The translations under genes were made by a program, and so were the position numbers. A stretch of DNA of 64,000 nt from Triatoma infestans (lineage: Eukaryota; Arthropoda; Insecta; Hemiptera; Reduviidae): the NCBI GenBank assembly GCA_011037195.1, contig JAAEAF010001497.1, forward strand, positions 124,001 to 188,000, read 5' to 3'. Positions within the stretch are counted from its first letter, which is position 1, and the number at the start of each line of letters is the position of its first letter. Below are positions 27,773-40,600 of this stretch, piece after piece. The notes under the pieces were generated by a model, which saw only the letters and a program-made list of their open reading frames with translations, had not been told where the DNA came from and did not search any database.

Positions 27773-28613
27773 AGAGGACCATTTGCTAAAACCACTTTTT
27801 GGACTCAGGGGGCCTCAAAACGGATATTTCCGGTGAAAACTCGATGTCGAAAATTTGACAAGATTACAATACTTCCTCTTACTAGGAGTAAGAGAAAGTA
27901 AAAAAAAAAAAAAATCTGTGCCAAACACATACACGACTTTATCTTACTACATTTTACATAGTTATAATTGACTATTTCGCTTCCGCTATAATTCTTACTA
28001 GATGATTATTTGCTTGCAATTTACATGAAAGGGAGACTACACTTTATAACACGACTTTTTTTGAGGAAACCATAACCTCCCCCTCCCTCAAAACTGCCCT
28101 TAAATGAATTTTCTCGGAAAAAACTTCAGACAAAAGTGATCGGTCACTGCATGTATAGAGAGTATACCAAGTTTAATGAAACTTGTCGGTGTTTTCATAG
28201 AGAAAATTGCAGAAAACTGAACAAACTGTTCAGTAAAAATGCACTTCCGGTAAACTGATTTTCTTCAATCTCGGAATTTTGGCAACATATTTAAAATTCT
28301 GATTAATACTGTATGGATGGTAGAATCGTACGGTAAATTGAAAAACACAGGGAGGAAAGAATAACCGTGCCCTCCACCGAAATCCCTCTTAAATGAATTT
28401 TCCCGGAGAAATGTCTGAAATAAAAGTTGTAGCACTCTGTATGTATAATAGATTACTAAGTTTAAAGAAAACCGTTGGAGCCGTTTTTGAGAAAGTCTTA
28501 AAAGACTGGGAAAAAAAATACAGAAGAAAGATACTTGCGGTTAAACGATATTTATCAAAACCTTATTGTCAAGTTTTCACTTTCCGCGATTTTCTTTTTT
28601 TGAGTTGTGCTGA

Positions 28614-28692
<79 letters not shown>

Positions 28693-31600
28693 ACCAATTT
28701 TTTAAAACCATTTTTTTTCTGACTTAGCGGACCTCAAAATGTATATTTCCGATGAAAACTCGGTATCAAAAATTTCTAGAAATAAGAGAAAGTAAAAATA
28801 GTTGTTAAGTTGGGTCGTTGTTGATGAAACAGGCAAAATAATTGTCCCCTTTGTAGGGATCAAGGAAAAAACGTTTAAACTTAGGAATACTTTATTTTTT
28901 GATGATGTTTCGAACAGCTTTGATTCCCTATTCCATAAAACGAAACTCGAGAAAAACTAATTTTCAAACTTTTTTCTTTGGCTGCTGCCAACCATCAGTT
29001 TGCTTATTTTAAAATAGTAAATTTTTTCTAAACTTGGTAATCTTCTTGGCCACTAGATTTCATAAAGTAGTAAATAAAAGTTATAATTGAGGGTAGTTCA
29101 TTTTAAGCGACGCTCTTAGTCAAGCAGTGGGCAATTTAACATGTGTAAGTAGCTAGAATATTTTTTTCATTGATCACATGTTATCATGGGAATAATTGCA
29201 CCATTTTAATGAACGTAGTACTTGATTAGGAACTATTTTTTTAGATTAATTTTATTATTGATGGACATTTATGGAGTTTTATCGAACTTTAACGGTAAAA
29301 ATAATTTTAGCATTATCTCTGATGAATCACATTACTGCATACGTATTAAACAAAGAGATATGTCTCAAATTACAATACAATTTAGATCGAGATTTTGAAA
29401 ATAGTCTTGAAAGATACCATTTTTGCCAAGCATTGTCCCAAACACTGGATGGTGTTGAACAAGTAATTTATAAAATGCAGGTAAATTAAGGCTAAATTTC
29501 AATTTTATTACCTTATTAATTTCTCTTACTGCTGTAAGAAGAAATATTGAGTTCGTGTCAATGGAGTTTTAACAGGAAATATTTATTTTGAAATCATCTG
29601 AATCTGGAAAATTGGTTTTTAGAAATTGATGGCTGTATGTGTGGTGTTGAATATATACAGGCACAGCACAATTTTCAAAAATAGAAAACTGAAACTTGGT
29701 AATTCGTTTAGTCGCCATTTGAGGATTTGACAGTAAGGTTTTGGTCAAAATCGATCGACCTGTTTTTATTAAACTTGATATGTTATATACTAATTATCAA
29801 GAGATCTACAAATTTTATTTGAAACATTTTTAGGAGACATCTGCTCTGTACGCCGTGTTTCTTACACCATTTAGGTCTTGACCAGATTCGCTACTTACTA
29901 TACTCCAGTTCCCGACTTTTTTCGCGGAGCTACGACAACACCGTTTGAGCCTTTATGAGAATCGATACCAGAATCCTCGAACCAGATTCTAAGACTAGTC
30001 ACTGACTAGATTACGCCCTGGGTGCGGGCTATATACCTGTTTTATATTACTGAATTTTATCTCGTCTCTGATACTCTGAATTTTACCTTTTCTCTTATTA
30101 GGACTTTCCTAATTGTTCGTGAGATTCATGTGATTTGTGAATTCCGCTGCACTTTGAATGGGGGTGGAGGTTCTGCAAGTAATATTATCTTGCTAAAATG
30201 CCTGATGCGAAAACAGTAGAATAGATAGTGTTAGGGCAAATTTCTCAAGAGTTACTATTGAAGGCTTTAACAAAAAACAAAAATAGAAAATTGGGTTCCG
30301 AAAAAACGCTTTTAAGGAACAAATAATGATTCACTGAACGAGGTCAAGAATAAAGCATTAATTCTGTTCTAGATAAAAGACCAAATGGCTGATGCTTGGC
30401 AACAACTAGTAAAGAAACGAGGAGTTGATGTTTCGTTAAACAAACTCAATATGGCCAAATCAAATGGAATGGTTACAGAAGATGCAGCAATCAGATGGCA
30501 AGATGTGATAAAAAATCATGGAAAATCATATTTAGAAGTTGAAACACAAAATATATTACCACCGTTGAAAACTAGTGCAAAACAACACGGCAAGGATTTA
30601 ATGGACGATGAAACGTCTTGGGTACCATGGTTGTTAATCGGCGGAGCTCTAATCTACATAATACTGGGTCTGTTCTTAATGATTGGACATCATATTCGTA
30701 CAAGAAAATGTCATGAAGATGAATGTCAGGTATTTGATATGATGTAATAATTTTGTTTTTTCAGTAAGGAGCTTGTTAAGCAATACCATGGAATACCGCG
30801 GGTTTGAGGCCTTCTCTCTTATTAGGACTTCCCTCGCTGACAATGCGAAATCTTGGTGTAAGATATGAGGATTAGAATATAAGCTGTGATGGATTGTAAG
30901 CTCTAATTGCCTAATTCGAGTCCGATTTTTTTTTAAATAAAAGCAGCAATTATCAAAAGTTCCGGTTTCAAACATGTTTTTAATACCGTGACACAATCGA
31001 AGCTAATAATAACTTTACACAAAATTCTCTGATATTTTGACCTCATCCAGATATTTTTCAGCAATCGAAGATTAGAATCTCGATGATACTAGTTAGATAT
31101 TCCATAGTTTTCCAGGCGATTCTAATGTATTTTTGGATATCTCACGGCCGAGAATTGAAGAATTTCGAAATTCTTCATTTTTCTCTGATAGCCATAAAGC
31201 TCATGACACATACTAGATTTATTCTCGGCTAGGATGGGACAACCTAAGGTACCATAACAAGATGGACAGCTAGCACATTTTGGTACTAGTTTGAATGATA
31301 GTCGGACATGGGAGGCTTGGAGAAAAGAAGTAGCGGTCGGGTTGGCGCTGGCTGGATGAGCTGATTCGCCACTTGTTTCCACGAAATTTCTGAATGATTA
31401 AGTTACTCATTAAACGTAGATGATGAACATCTTTCAGAACTGGATAAAGGCAAGCGAAGCTTTTTATTAAAGTGTTTTCGCCGCCCTTTCGAGGATGTGT
31501 TCTTATAAAGCTGCCAGTATAGATCCATTGGAGATATCGCAGTGGTGATCTCTTCACTTGCCATTCTTTTAATCATCACATTTCTAGTGAGCTATTATTT

Positions 31601-34572
31601 TTACATTTACTTTCTTAAAATTTCATCCTATTAGTAAAGGTATCAACAAATTAATCGATTAATAAATTCTTTGTATTCAAATTTATCGTCATACTTCAAA
31701 ATTATTTTGAAATGTTTCAGTTCCTGTGCGATGATATTCCTACGGTGAACAAGTAAAACAATTTCCAAAGGGGATTGAGATATAAACATATGTATGTATA
31801 TATATTGAGATTAAACAATCGTTTATGCCACCAGAATTTATGTAAATTAAATATTAAACGACTATTTAAAAAGTGTTTAGCACTTATCTTTAATACTACT
31901 AAATTAAGTTTAGTTTAATTAAGCTTGCACGTTTTACAAATGAATATATCACCAAGCAATGTAGACATTTTCTAACACTGCCAAAAGACCTAAACCCCCA
32001 CCCCCTCATAACAATATTGTTTGGTATTTTTTCCGTCGTAGCATGCATATTGATTTTGTTCCTGACAGGTTTCGGACTTTCATCCATCGTCAAAGGAAAT
32101 TCACCAGTTTCGTGTACTGAGTTCATGTCAATCTAATGTTTCTGTTACACTCACACTTGTTGGTTGTATGTGGGGAGATAATAAGGTTATGTTACTGCGT
32201 GTGTGTGTTTATGACGAAATGGAATTATTATAAATTATGATTAGACATTAGAGAATAAGATATAATAAATAGCATGTATTGAAGAATACTTATAACTAAA
32301 TTTTAATAGTGTGTTAAGTATGCTCAGGTAACATACTAACATAACCTTATTACCTCCTCACATACAACCAACAAGTGTGATTGTAACAAACATTACGTTT
32401 AAGTGAACTCTCTTCACGAACTTGGCGAATTTGCTCTGACGATGGATGGAAATCTGAAACCGGTCAGGAACAAAATCAATATGCATGCTGTGGCGGATAA
32501 AATACCAGATGTTATCCAGCATTGCAACCCACATTGCCAACAATATTGTTACTGAATTAATTTTCTTGAAGAGATTAAGTAAACTGTTATTTGATGGTTC
32601 GATTGGATAAGTTAATTGATAAGCCACATATCTTTTCTTTCTTATCTTATCCTTCTTTGATTAGAATTTTTTTTTTTTGCAAAACTTTATTGGTTAGCTG
32701 GCTTAAGATATTTTTATGGAAAAAGAAATTTAATTATAATATTCTGTGAAAAAACTGAATGCGTAACTTACCAGTTTAAATTTTGATTGAGGATTCTAAC
32801 ATTTTTACTTTCTCTTTCTACAGCGGTAGTATTGTGTCGTGACAATTTATCGGTATTGAGTTTTCACTGGAAGTATACGGACTATGTTTTGTAGTCTGCT
32901 GAGCCCAAAAATGTGGTTTTTAGAAATAGGCTCTCAGTGTGGCGCGACGTCAACATATCTCGAAAAGGGAAAATCGCAGAAAGTTCAAACGGGGCCCTAC
33001 ATGTTTGGTTTAACAGAAAGTTGATTTAAAGAAGTTATGCTTTCTTAAACATAACTTTCTTTTATTAAATTTAGATTCTATCATTGTTATAAAATTGAAG
33101 ATAAGTGAACACATAGTGAAAATTATCAGTTTGAAGAAAATGTGACAAATGTAATTCCGAAAATTGCAGCAAGAGAAGCAGCAATATCTTGTGGGTGTTT
33201 CAATCAGATTTTTTTTTTAATTCTCTGCTGGGAAATTAATTTCTAGGGGTTCTGAGACAGCTAGTTTTAAAAACGCTGAACAAACCAACGAACAGAGGAA
33301 AGTAGGATTTTATTTGTATGACTTAAGTATACTGAAAACTAAATTCTTTTTCAACAAGTGAAAAATTATTAAACATAAATACAAAAGATTGAAAGACTAA
33401 CTTAGCGGCAGCGATGGAATGCAGTCGATCCCCTGAACTGCGAGCCATATACATGGAATGTTTTCTGGAGTTGGTCAGCGCTTCTAATCTGCCACTGAGC
33501 CTGTCACCTGGAGCTCTGATTTTTATTAAACCGTCACACAGATCACGCAATCTCTCGGCCATACAGTGCTCCTTGCTAAACAATGGATGATGTTTGAATA
33601 CCAGTTCACCACAGTCGATTTCCAAAGTGTACGCACTGTCTCCTTCTATCTTTGGTCCTACTGTTTCTTTACCCATAAGTGTGGCCTGGAAAATATCTTT
33701 AGTAAAAGCGTTGATCTTGAAGTCTTGAACGTGAGCTCTTAGATTACATAAAATTTACCACCTCAGCAAATTAATTAGCATAACTTACTGGTTTAAATTC
33801 CACCAGAGATTCATTTAGCGGAAATTCAAAGTCAAATCTAATGTGTGAATATTCCAAAGGTTCCTGACTGCCTTTGATTTCACCATCTTCTCCAAACCAA
33901 AACCTAATAAAATAAAATAAAATCGATAAATTTGCAATAGATAAAATACAAAGAACTCTGGTTTGTAAAAACTGATATGACATTCTTTTACTGCAATCAA
34001 TTAATTTTAATTGACAAAATGCGTTAGTCTAATGGCTAGCAAACTCGCTTTTGGTGCGAGAATTCAGGGTTTCATTCCCTTGGAAGCAGACGTTGTTGAT
34101 CCTGCGGAGCCGGAACTAAACGTCGCGTGAGAACGCGGGAGCATAACACATTCTCCGAATAAATTAGCGTCTGGCAAGTCTTGGCCCTTCAAGGGCGCTG
34201 GCGCCCAAGATGTATATATACAGCATTATTGAAAGGTTAAATAAAATAGTTCCAGCCGTTTTTGAGAAAATTGTGACAAAAATCTAAAAAAAGAAGTCTC
34301 ATTTCCAGAGGATGGATAATTACCAGAACATTTCATGTCGAATGCATTTGGTGATACTAAACGAAACAACTTTAAGCTAACTGTAATTATTTTTTTTACT
34401 TTACCTTATTTCTGGTAGGAGGAAGTATTGCGATGTGCCAGATCAGATTTGCGAAATGGAGTTTTCACTGGAAATACATGTTTTGGGGTCCCTGAATACG
34501 ATAAAAAACTTTTTAACGAATGGTTTGTATGTATTATGTGTTTAACAGAATTCGCTTTTTACCACTGCTTCG

Positions 34573-34608
<36 letters not shown>

Positions 34609-34644
34609 CCGACGTGCTATGAACGCTTGGCCGCCACAAGCCAA

Positions 34645-34679
<35 letters not shown>

Positions 34680-37600
34680 GAAAACTCTTCAAGCCAAAAG
34701 GACCGTGCTTTCGCAGTTCCTATGCCTATTGAGCATCAGGATCAAATCAGCATTTGCGCTTTTGCTCTTCGCGACGTTTCTATCCTCGCTGAGCTGACCT
34801 TTGGACACAGCCGAACAGTACAACCGAATCCACCTATGCACACGTTATAAGTCGTATCAACTCCGTCGAGGAATATCCACATCTCACACGCAACAAGGCC
34901 TGCGGCCGAGCGTCGACAACCCTTGGCGTTTGCCACGAGGATACCGTCACGCCGAAGTGGTATCACCCCCGACGGACGCCTTCCGCCTCACCGAGTAAGT
35001 ATGACAACTATGATAAGGGAATACTTGGTTTCCCTTTGGATACTATCCATCGCATCAGACAGGAAGATTTCGGGCAAAATCCATCAACCTGAGATGAGAT
35101 TTTACAGAACAAATTTTTGAGGTTTTTCGTATTTCTCGAAAACGGCTCCAACGGTTTTCTTTAAACTTCGTATACTATCTACACACATAAATACCTATCA
35201 GTTTTATTTGAAACACTTTCCCCGTAAAACTGATTTTTTTGTGGGGTTCTATGGGAACTGTAGCGCTATGCTTTCCACTGAAGTACCACTTGAAGTAATG
35301 CACAGTTTTTCCACCTACATAATATTAATACATATTAGAAGCATTGATAGAAATCCAAATTTGAAGAAAATCGGTTAACTGGGGAAGTGCGATATTACAG
35401 AGTAAGTTTTTGAGTTTTTTGGAATTTTCTCGAAGACGGTTAAAACGATTATTTTAAAACTTGAAATGCTAACTTCACAGATAAAAACGTTTACTTTTAT
35501 TTGAAACATTTTTAAAAAGCATTATTTTGAATATTTGTGCGGAATTTGTGACGTTAATTTCAAATGTGTGTCGTTTATATGTAGTTGGTTCGGTGTTTTC
35601 AGAGCGCTCTTCGGGGCCAAGAATATAATCATCACTTGTCTACCAGCCAAGATTAGTAGGTTGGTACTTGTCCCCCACCATCTCTATCTTTATGTTAGGG
35701 TAAATATATAAAATTTGATTTTAAAGAAAATTTGTCGTTTTATATACATTTAATTATATTAAAAGTAGCAAGAGAAAGTGGTTTGAATGTTTCACATGAG
35801 ATTTTTTCGTATTCAGAAGTTCTCAAAACTGTTGCGGCGTAAACTCATTTTCGAAAATGTGTCACGATTGCTCCTACTTCCCCTTACATCATTTAGTGAA
35901 CCAAAGGGAGAAAGGAAGAAAAGATAAAAACAGAAAAAAAAACTATGGCAATACAAGTGTTTAACAAATGAAAGTGACAACTTTAAAAGTAACCTTTCTG
36001 ATCCCATTGCCATTATCCTTTGTTCCAGCTTATTTTGGCGCTTCCATGATACTTTCGTCCTTTTGCCCACATATAAACCTTCATCTTCCAAGAATCTTGG
36101 CACTGTATCCGGTTCTAATTTTTCTTCTATTGGCACTGTTAAATTTGTTTTGTTAGACAGTTAATCAGGCGTCATAAAGAACAAAATGAAATACTAACTG
36201 TATATGTATATATATAAAAAAATGTCTAAACTTACCAGGTGAGGATGAAGGACAGAAAAACATTCCCACTTGTTTCTCTTTAAGTTCTGCCCAATTTGTC
36301 AGAGCGGGAGGTTCATAGGTAAATAGTGGTAGCCAGTCTTCTTCTTTTGATCCAAGCACATCCGAAATCATTAGCTTCTCTTCTTCAACTTCATCTCCTG
36401 AAATATTTAAGCACTCTTGAAAGCCAGTCTAGATAGCGGGTGTAGTTAGAAAGCTACGTTGAAATTCTCTTAGAATATATTCTGTGTAAAGTGCAAATGT
36501 ATAAGTGTCAGTGAGGTTGTCTAATGATAATTTAGAAGCTTTACTTTCTCTCACTGCTGGTAAGAGAAAGTATTGCGATCATGTCAGATTTTCAAAATTG
36601 AGTATCACCAGAAATACGAGTTTTGAGGTCCCCTGTTTACAAAAAAAATGTTTTTCCCGAATGGTCTTTATGTGTGTGTGTGCTGACAGAATAACTCAAA
36701 AACGGAAAGTCGCAGGAGGATTCCGTTAAGTACTATCACCGCATCTGACACTAACATTTCGGGCAAAATCCATCAATATTAGAGAAAGAATCTAACAAAT
36801 TTAAAAGACTGTTCAAAGAAATGACCCAAATAAAGGGATATCCAAATGCTTGTCCAAAAAACTGATATTTCTAATCTCAGTGTAAAGTATTGTAATTTAA
36901 TTGGATACCATTTATACTGGGTTATATTTTTCTTATTTCTCCTAGACTTGGCTATATATAAGGTTGTTTTACGTATTTGTTTTTTTTTACCTTCTCAAAC
37001 TGCAGTTTAGAAGTAGTATTGGAATTCTTATGAAATTTAAATTTGTTGATTGTGGAATTATGTTTTGGCATCCATAACTATATTTTATTGTAGAAAAAAC
37101 TCAGATATGCTTATACATGACACAAATTATTGTTAATTTCACCTTTTTTGTGTCATAAAAGTTGTGTGTTTGTTGTTTTCTGGTTAGTCATTGGTATTTG
37201 CTTTTGTTATTTTGTAGCCCTGTGATGCCTTAATATAAGACGATACGTTGAAGAAGTAAAGTTTGTTTCATTTAAACTGACCAAATTCCTCAAGAATCTA
37301 AATACATTGTAAACTTATTGGTCAAAATATTAATGCTTTTTATATATATATATAATATGTAGACCATTTTCTGAAAACCACTTTTTTGTACTCAAGGGAC
37401 CTCAAAACGTGGATTTCCGGTGAAAACTTAATTTCGAAAATCTGGACGATCGCAATATTTCCTGTTACTTCAGGAGAAAGAAAAAATCAAATACCTTTTG
37501 GGGAAAAACTTTCCGGTTCATCAGTTTTTTTTTCAGTTGACGTCTCTTCCCAACTTCGACTAAAAAAGTTATAACCCGATTGAATATTTGATACCTGTAA

Positions 37601-40600
37601 AGAAATCAATATAAAAGAATAAATGTTATTGAACACCCCAATATAACTTCCATTTCTATTCATTATGTAAGTACCTGTACAGATGCTGAAGCTAATTTCC
37701 ATTTTGCTCGAATCATTTTATGCTTTTTCATAGCTTCTTCAACTTCTTCATCCTCCTTGTCCAACTAATTCATCCGAACAATAATATTGTACTATGTACT
37801 TCATAATTGAAAATATGATTAATTTAAGGAAAAAATAACCACTAATTCGGTATATTGATATATAAATAGCCGAATTAGCGGTTAAAGTAAAGTTCTTATG
37901 ACTGTACAGTATATATAAAACATTTGGTGGCATAAACTTTACCATATTAAGTGACACTAAAACTAAATAATATATTAGTTAACTAAATAATACAATCGTT
38001 AGTATTATGGAATGTTTAAATAATGCCAAGTCTTTGAGAAAAGTTAGAGAAATAGGTTGACTAACTTTTAGAGATTTTAGCCAAACAATTAAATGTTCTA
38101 TAACTGAAAGGCGGCAAAAGCAATAATTACAAATAACATATAACAAATAAATAAACAAATAACAAAGGAATAATTAAAAAAATGCTATTCCCTGAATTAA
38201 AGAGGCGATTTTGATTTGCTCAAGTTTCGTTCAGTAAATGTATAATGCAGAAACTAAACTAATCATGTTTTATGCAGTATCTATTTAAATAAGATCCGAG
38301 CAAATACAAACACCTTATGAGTTAGTGTTACATACTCACTCATTCAAAATCACCAAGAGCTATTGGACTAGCCTTTTCTTAGGGAACTAAGTATGCTGCT
38401 GAGATCCAAGGGGGTGCAATTAGGTTTAGCGTACCCAAGGCAAATTCTAGGCTCACTACCGTATAACATTCACTCTTTTTCCTATGATATACCAAAAGCG
38501 CCATCACATCTTCCTTATTTCGCAAATCTGCCTCTTAGGTTTTCGAGATACGACTCGCGAGGCTCTTTCGAGGGTGCCACTCCCGCTGGTGGAAACCTAT
38601 GAAGTGTATCTTATTGCCCATATTTTTAATACATCCTTGCCATCCTTTATACAAATTTCTTTTTGTTTAATCACGTACAGAACTAGTGATACAATACTTA
38701 ATGGCAGAAATTAAGAATCAAAGGATGAAACTTACAAAATAAAATATAATAATAAGGAAACAATTACCTCTTCAGATTTTGATTGGATTGGTGACTTAAC
38801 TCGTTGCACTCTTGATTTTAATTGACTGGTGGCCATAGCCCTTTCCTATAAAACAATGGATGCTAACAATTAAACTTCTGAATTCATGAACAGAGACTAA
38901 GATAAAAACAGAGATTACCTTGGCAGCTTGAACTCTCTCTCTTATCCTTTCTCTATAGGAACGGTTGTCTGATTGCGGAGTAGCACTTCTTAAGGAAGAT
39001 ATTTCACTCTGTTTACTACTTCCAACATCCTTTTTCTTATCACTTGGTGAATCAATCCGCTAAAGAAATTCATGTGCAGATAAAATTCAGTAAGTTATAA
39101 AATTGTTCACTAAAGGATCTGGAAGCAGTAGCTCTGAAGTAAAGCTTCTCTATTGTGTATTTAGGATGGGAACACAAATCTGTTACTTATTAAGAAATGT
39201 CTGCTATTCAAACAGTTGGATTTCAAAGCCATTTTTATTATACTTTTTATTAGAAAAATCCGCATCCGTTTTTGGGAATCGCGTCGTTACATCAATAATA
39301 AAAGTAATTCTGTTAAATAAACATTAGAGAGATATTTATTGTGAGGGTTCAGTCAAGATTGTCCCATATAACTATAATTTAGATTGATAAAAGGAAGTTG
39401 TCTACAACTGTATTATGTCTTGAAAATACGAGGGCAAGCGACGATTAATAATCGGTTTTCCTAGGCTGTTAATATTTTATGTTTAGAAGTTTGAACGGAT
39501 TTGAGAAATCTTAAGGAAAGTGAATTGATAAATTATTTTATTGTTGGAATTCCGAGTTCTTTATGAATATGAATATTTCTGACAAACCTAAATAAATATT
39601 AGGGTATAAGAAATTTTTCAAATATAATTAAATGAAAAATTAGGGAAAATAAAGAAGTTTAAAGCTCACGTCAGTGCAAAGTGAGCTCGATCAACGCGAA
39701 AAACCTCGGATAGATCTGTCTGACTGTCCGTCTATGTATGACTCTTTATAACATCACCACAGATTCTTATCAACTACAACATTTCTTTGTAGTAAACTAC
39801 GAACTAAGACCCACAGTGTTTATAAATATCATTCTTTTTTTAAATAATTAAACATTGGATTGACTTAAAATAATTTTGTATCTATTGAGAAAGCATCATC
39901 ATAAATTTTTCATATGAAAGAGACCTTCTTCTTCTTCTTCTTTTAGCACTACTGCCCTTGACGGACTGGGCTTCCTCCACAATCTCTGACCATACCTCTC
40001 TGATCTCCCCCTTTATGCGCCAGCGCCTTACCTGAAGGTTCTTAAATCCTTCTCCATATTATCAAGCCATCTTACTCGAGGCCTTCCTCGAAGGCGACTA
40101 CCACCTGGGTGTCCCTCTAAAGCTCGCTTAGAGCGTCATCTTTCTCCATTCTTTGGACATGACCTAACCAACGTTATCTGCCTTTTTTTATAAAGGCCAC
40201 TAGGTCCGGCTCAGAGAAACACATTCTTAGTTCTCTATTGGTCCTGCATCTCCATATTTCCCCTTCGAGAACGGGACCAATTGGTCTCCTCAACACTTTT
40301 CGCTCCCATGTATTCAGCATCCTCTCTACCGTCCCCGTCATCACCCATGTTTCACTGGCATAAGTCACTATTGGCCTAATGCAGGAGGTGTATATTTTCA
40401 GCTTTGTCTTTCTAGACAATGCCCGTGACTTTAACAAAGAAGTTAACGCAAAATAACATCTGTTACCCGCAGCCAATCTAGCTTTAATCTCTTCGACGCA
40501 ACCATTTCTCTTAGTTAATATAGCACCTAGGTATGTAAAGGAGTCCGTTAGGTCGAACGCGCTACCCGCTAAATTAATAGATGTCACCTGCCTGTTTTCT

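Noticed and set aside
27723..28688. CA-rich repeats as a CRISPR-like or regulatory array
   Set aside because: Simple microsatellites at a fixed site in a transposable element; the genome is eukaryotic.
31122..31557. Two overlapping minus ORFs as a possible nested gene
   Set aside because: Short, in different frames, no splice logic, no recognised motif.
34742..34966. 74-codon minus ORF and overlapping plus ORFs
   Set aside because: They are translations of the 28S rRNA fragment.
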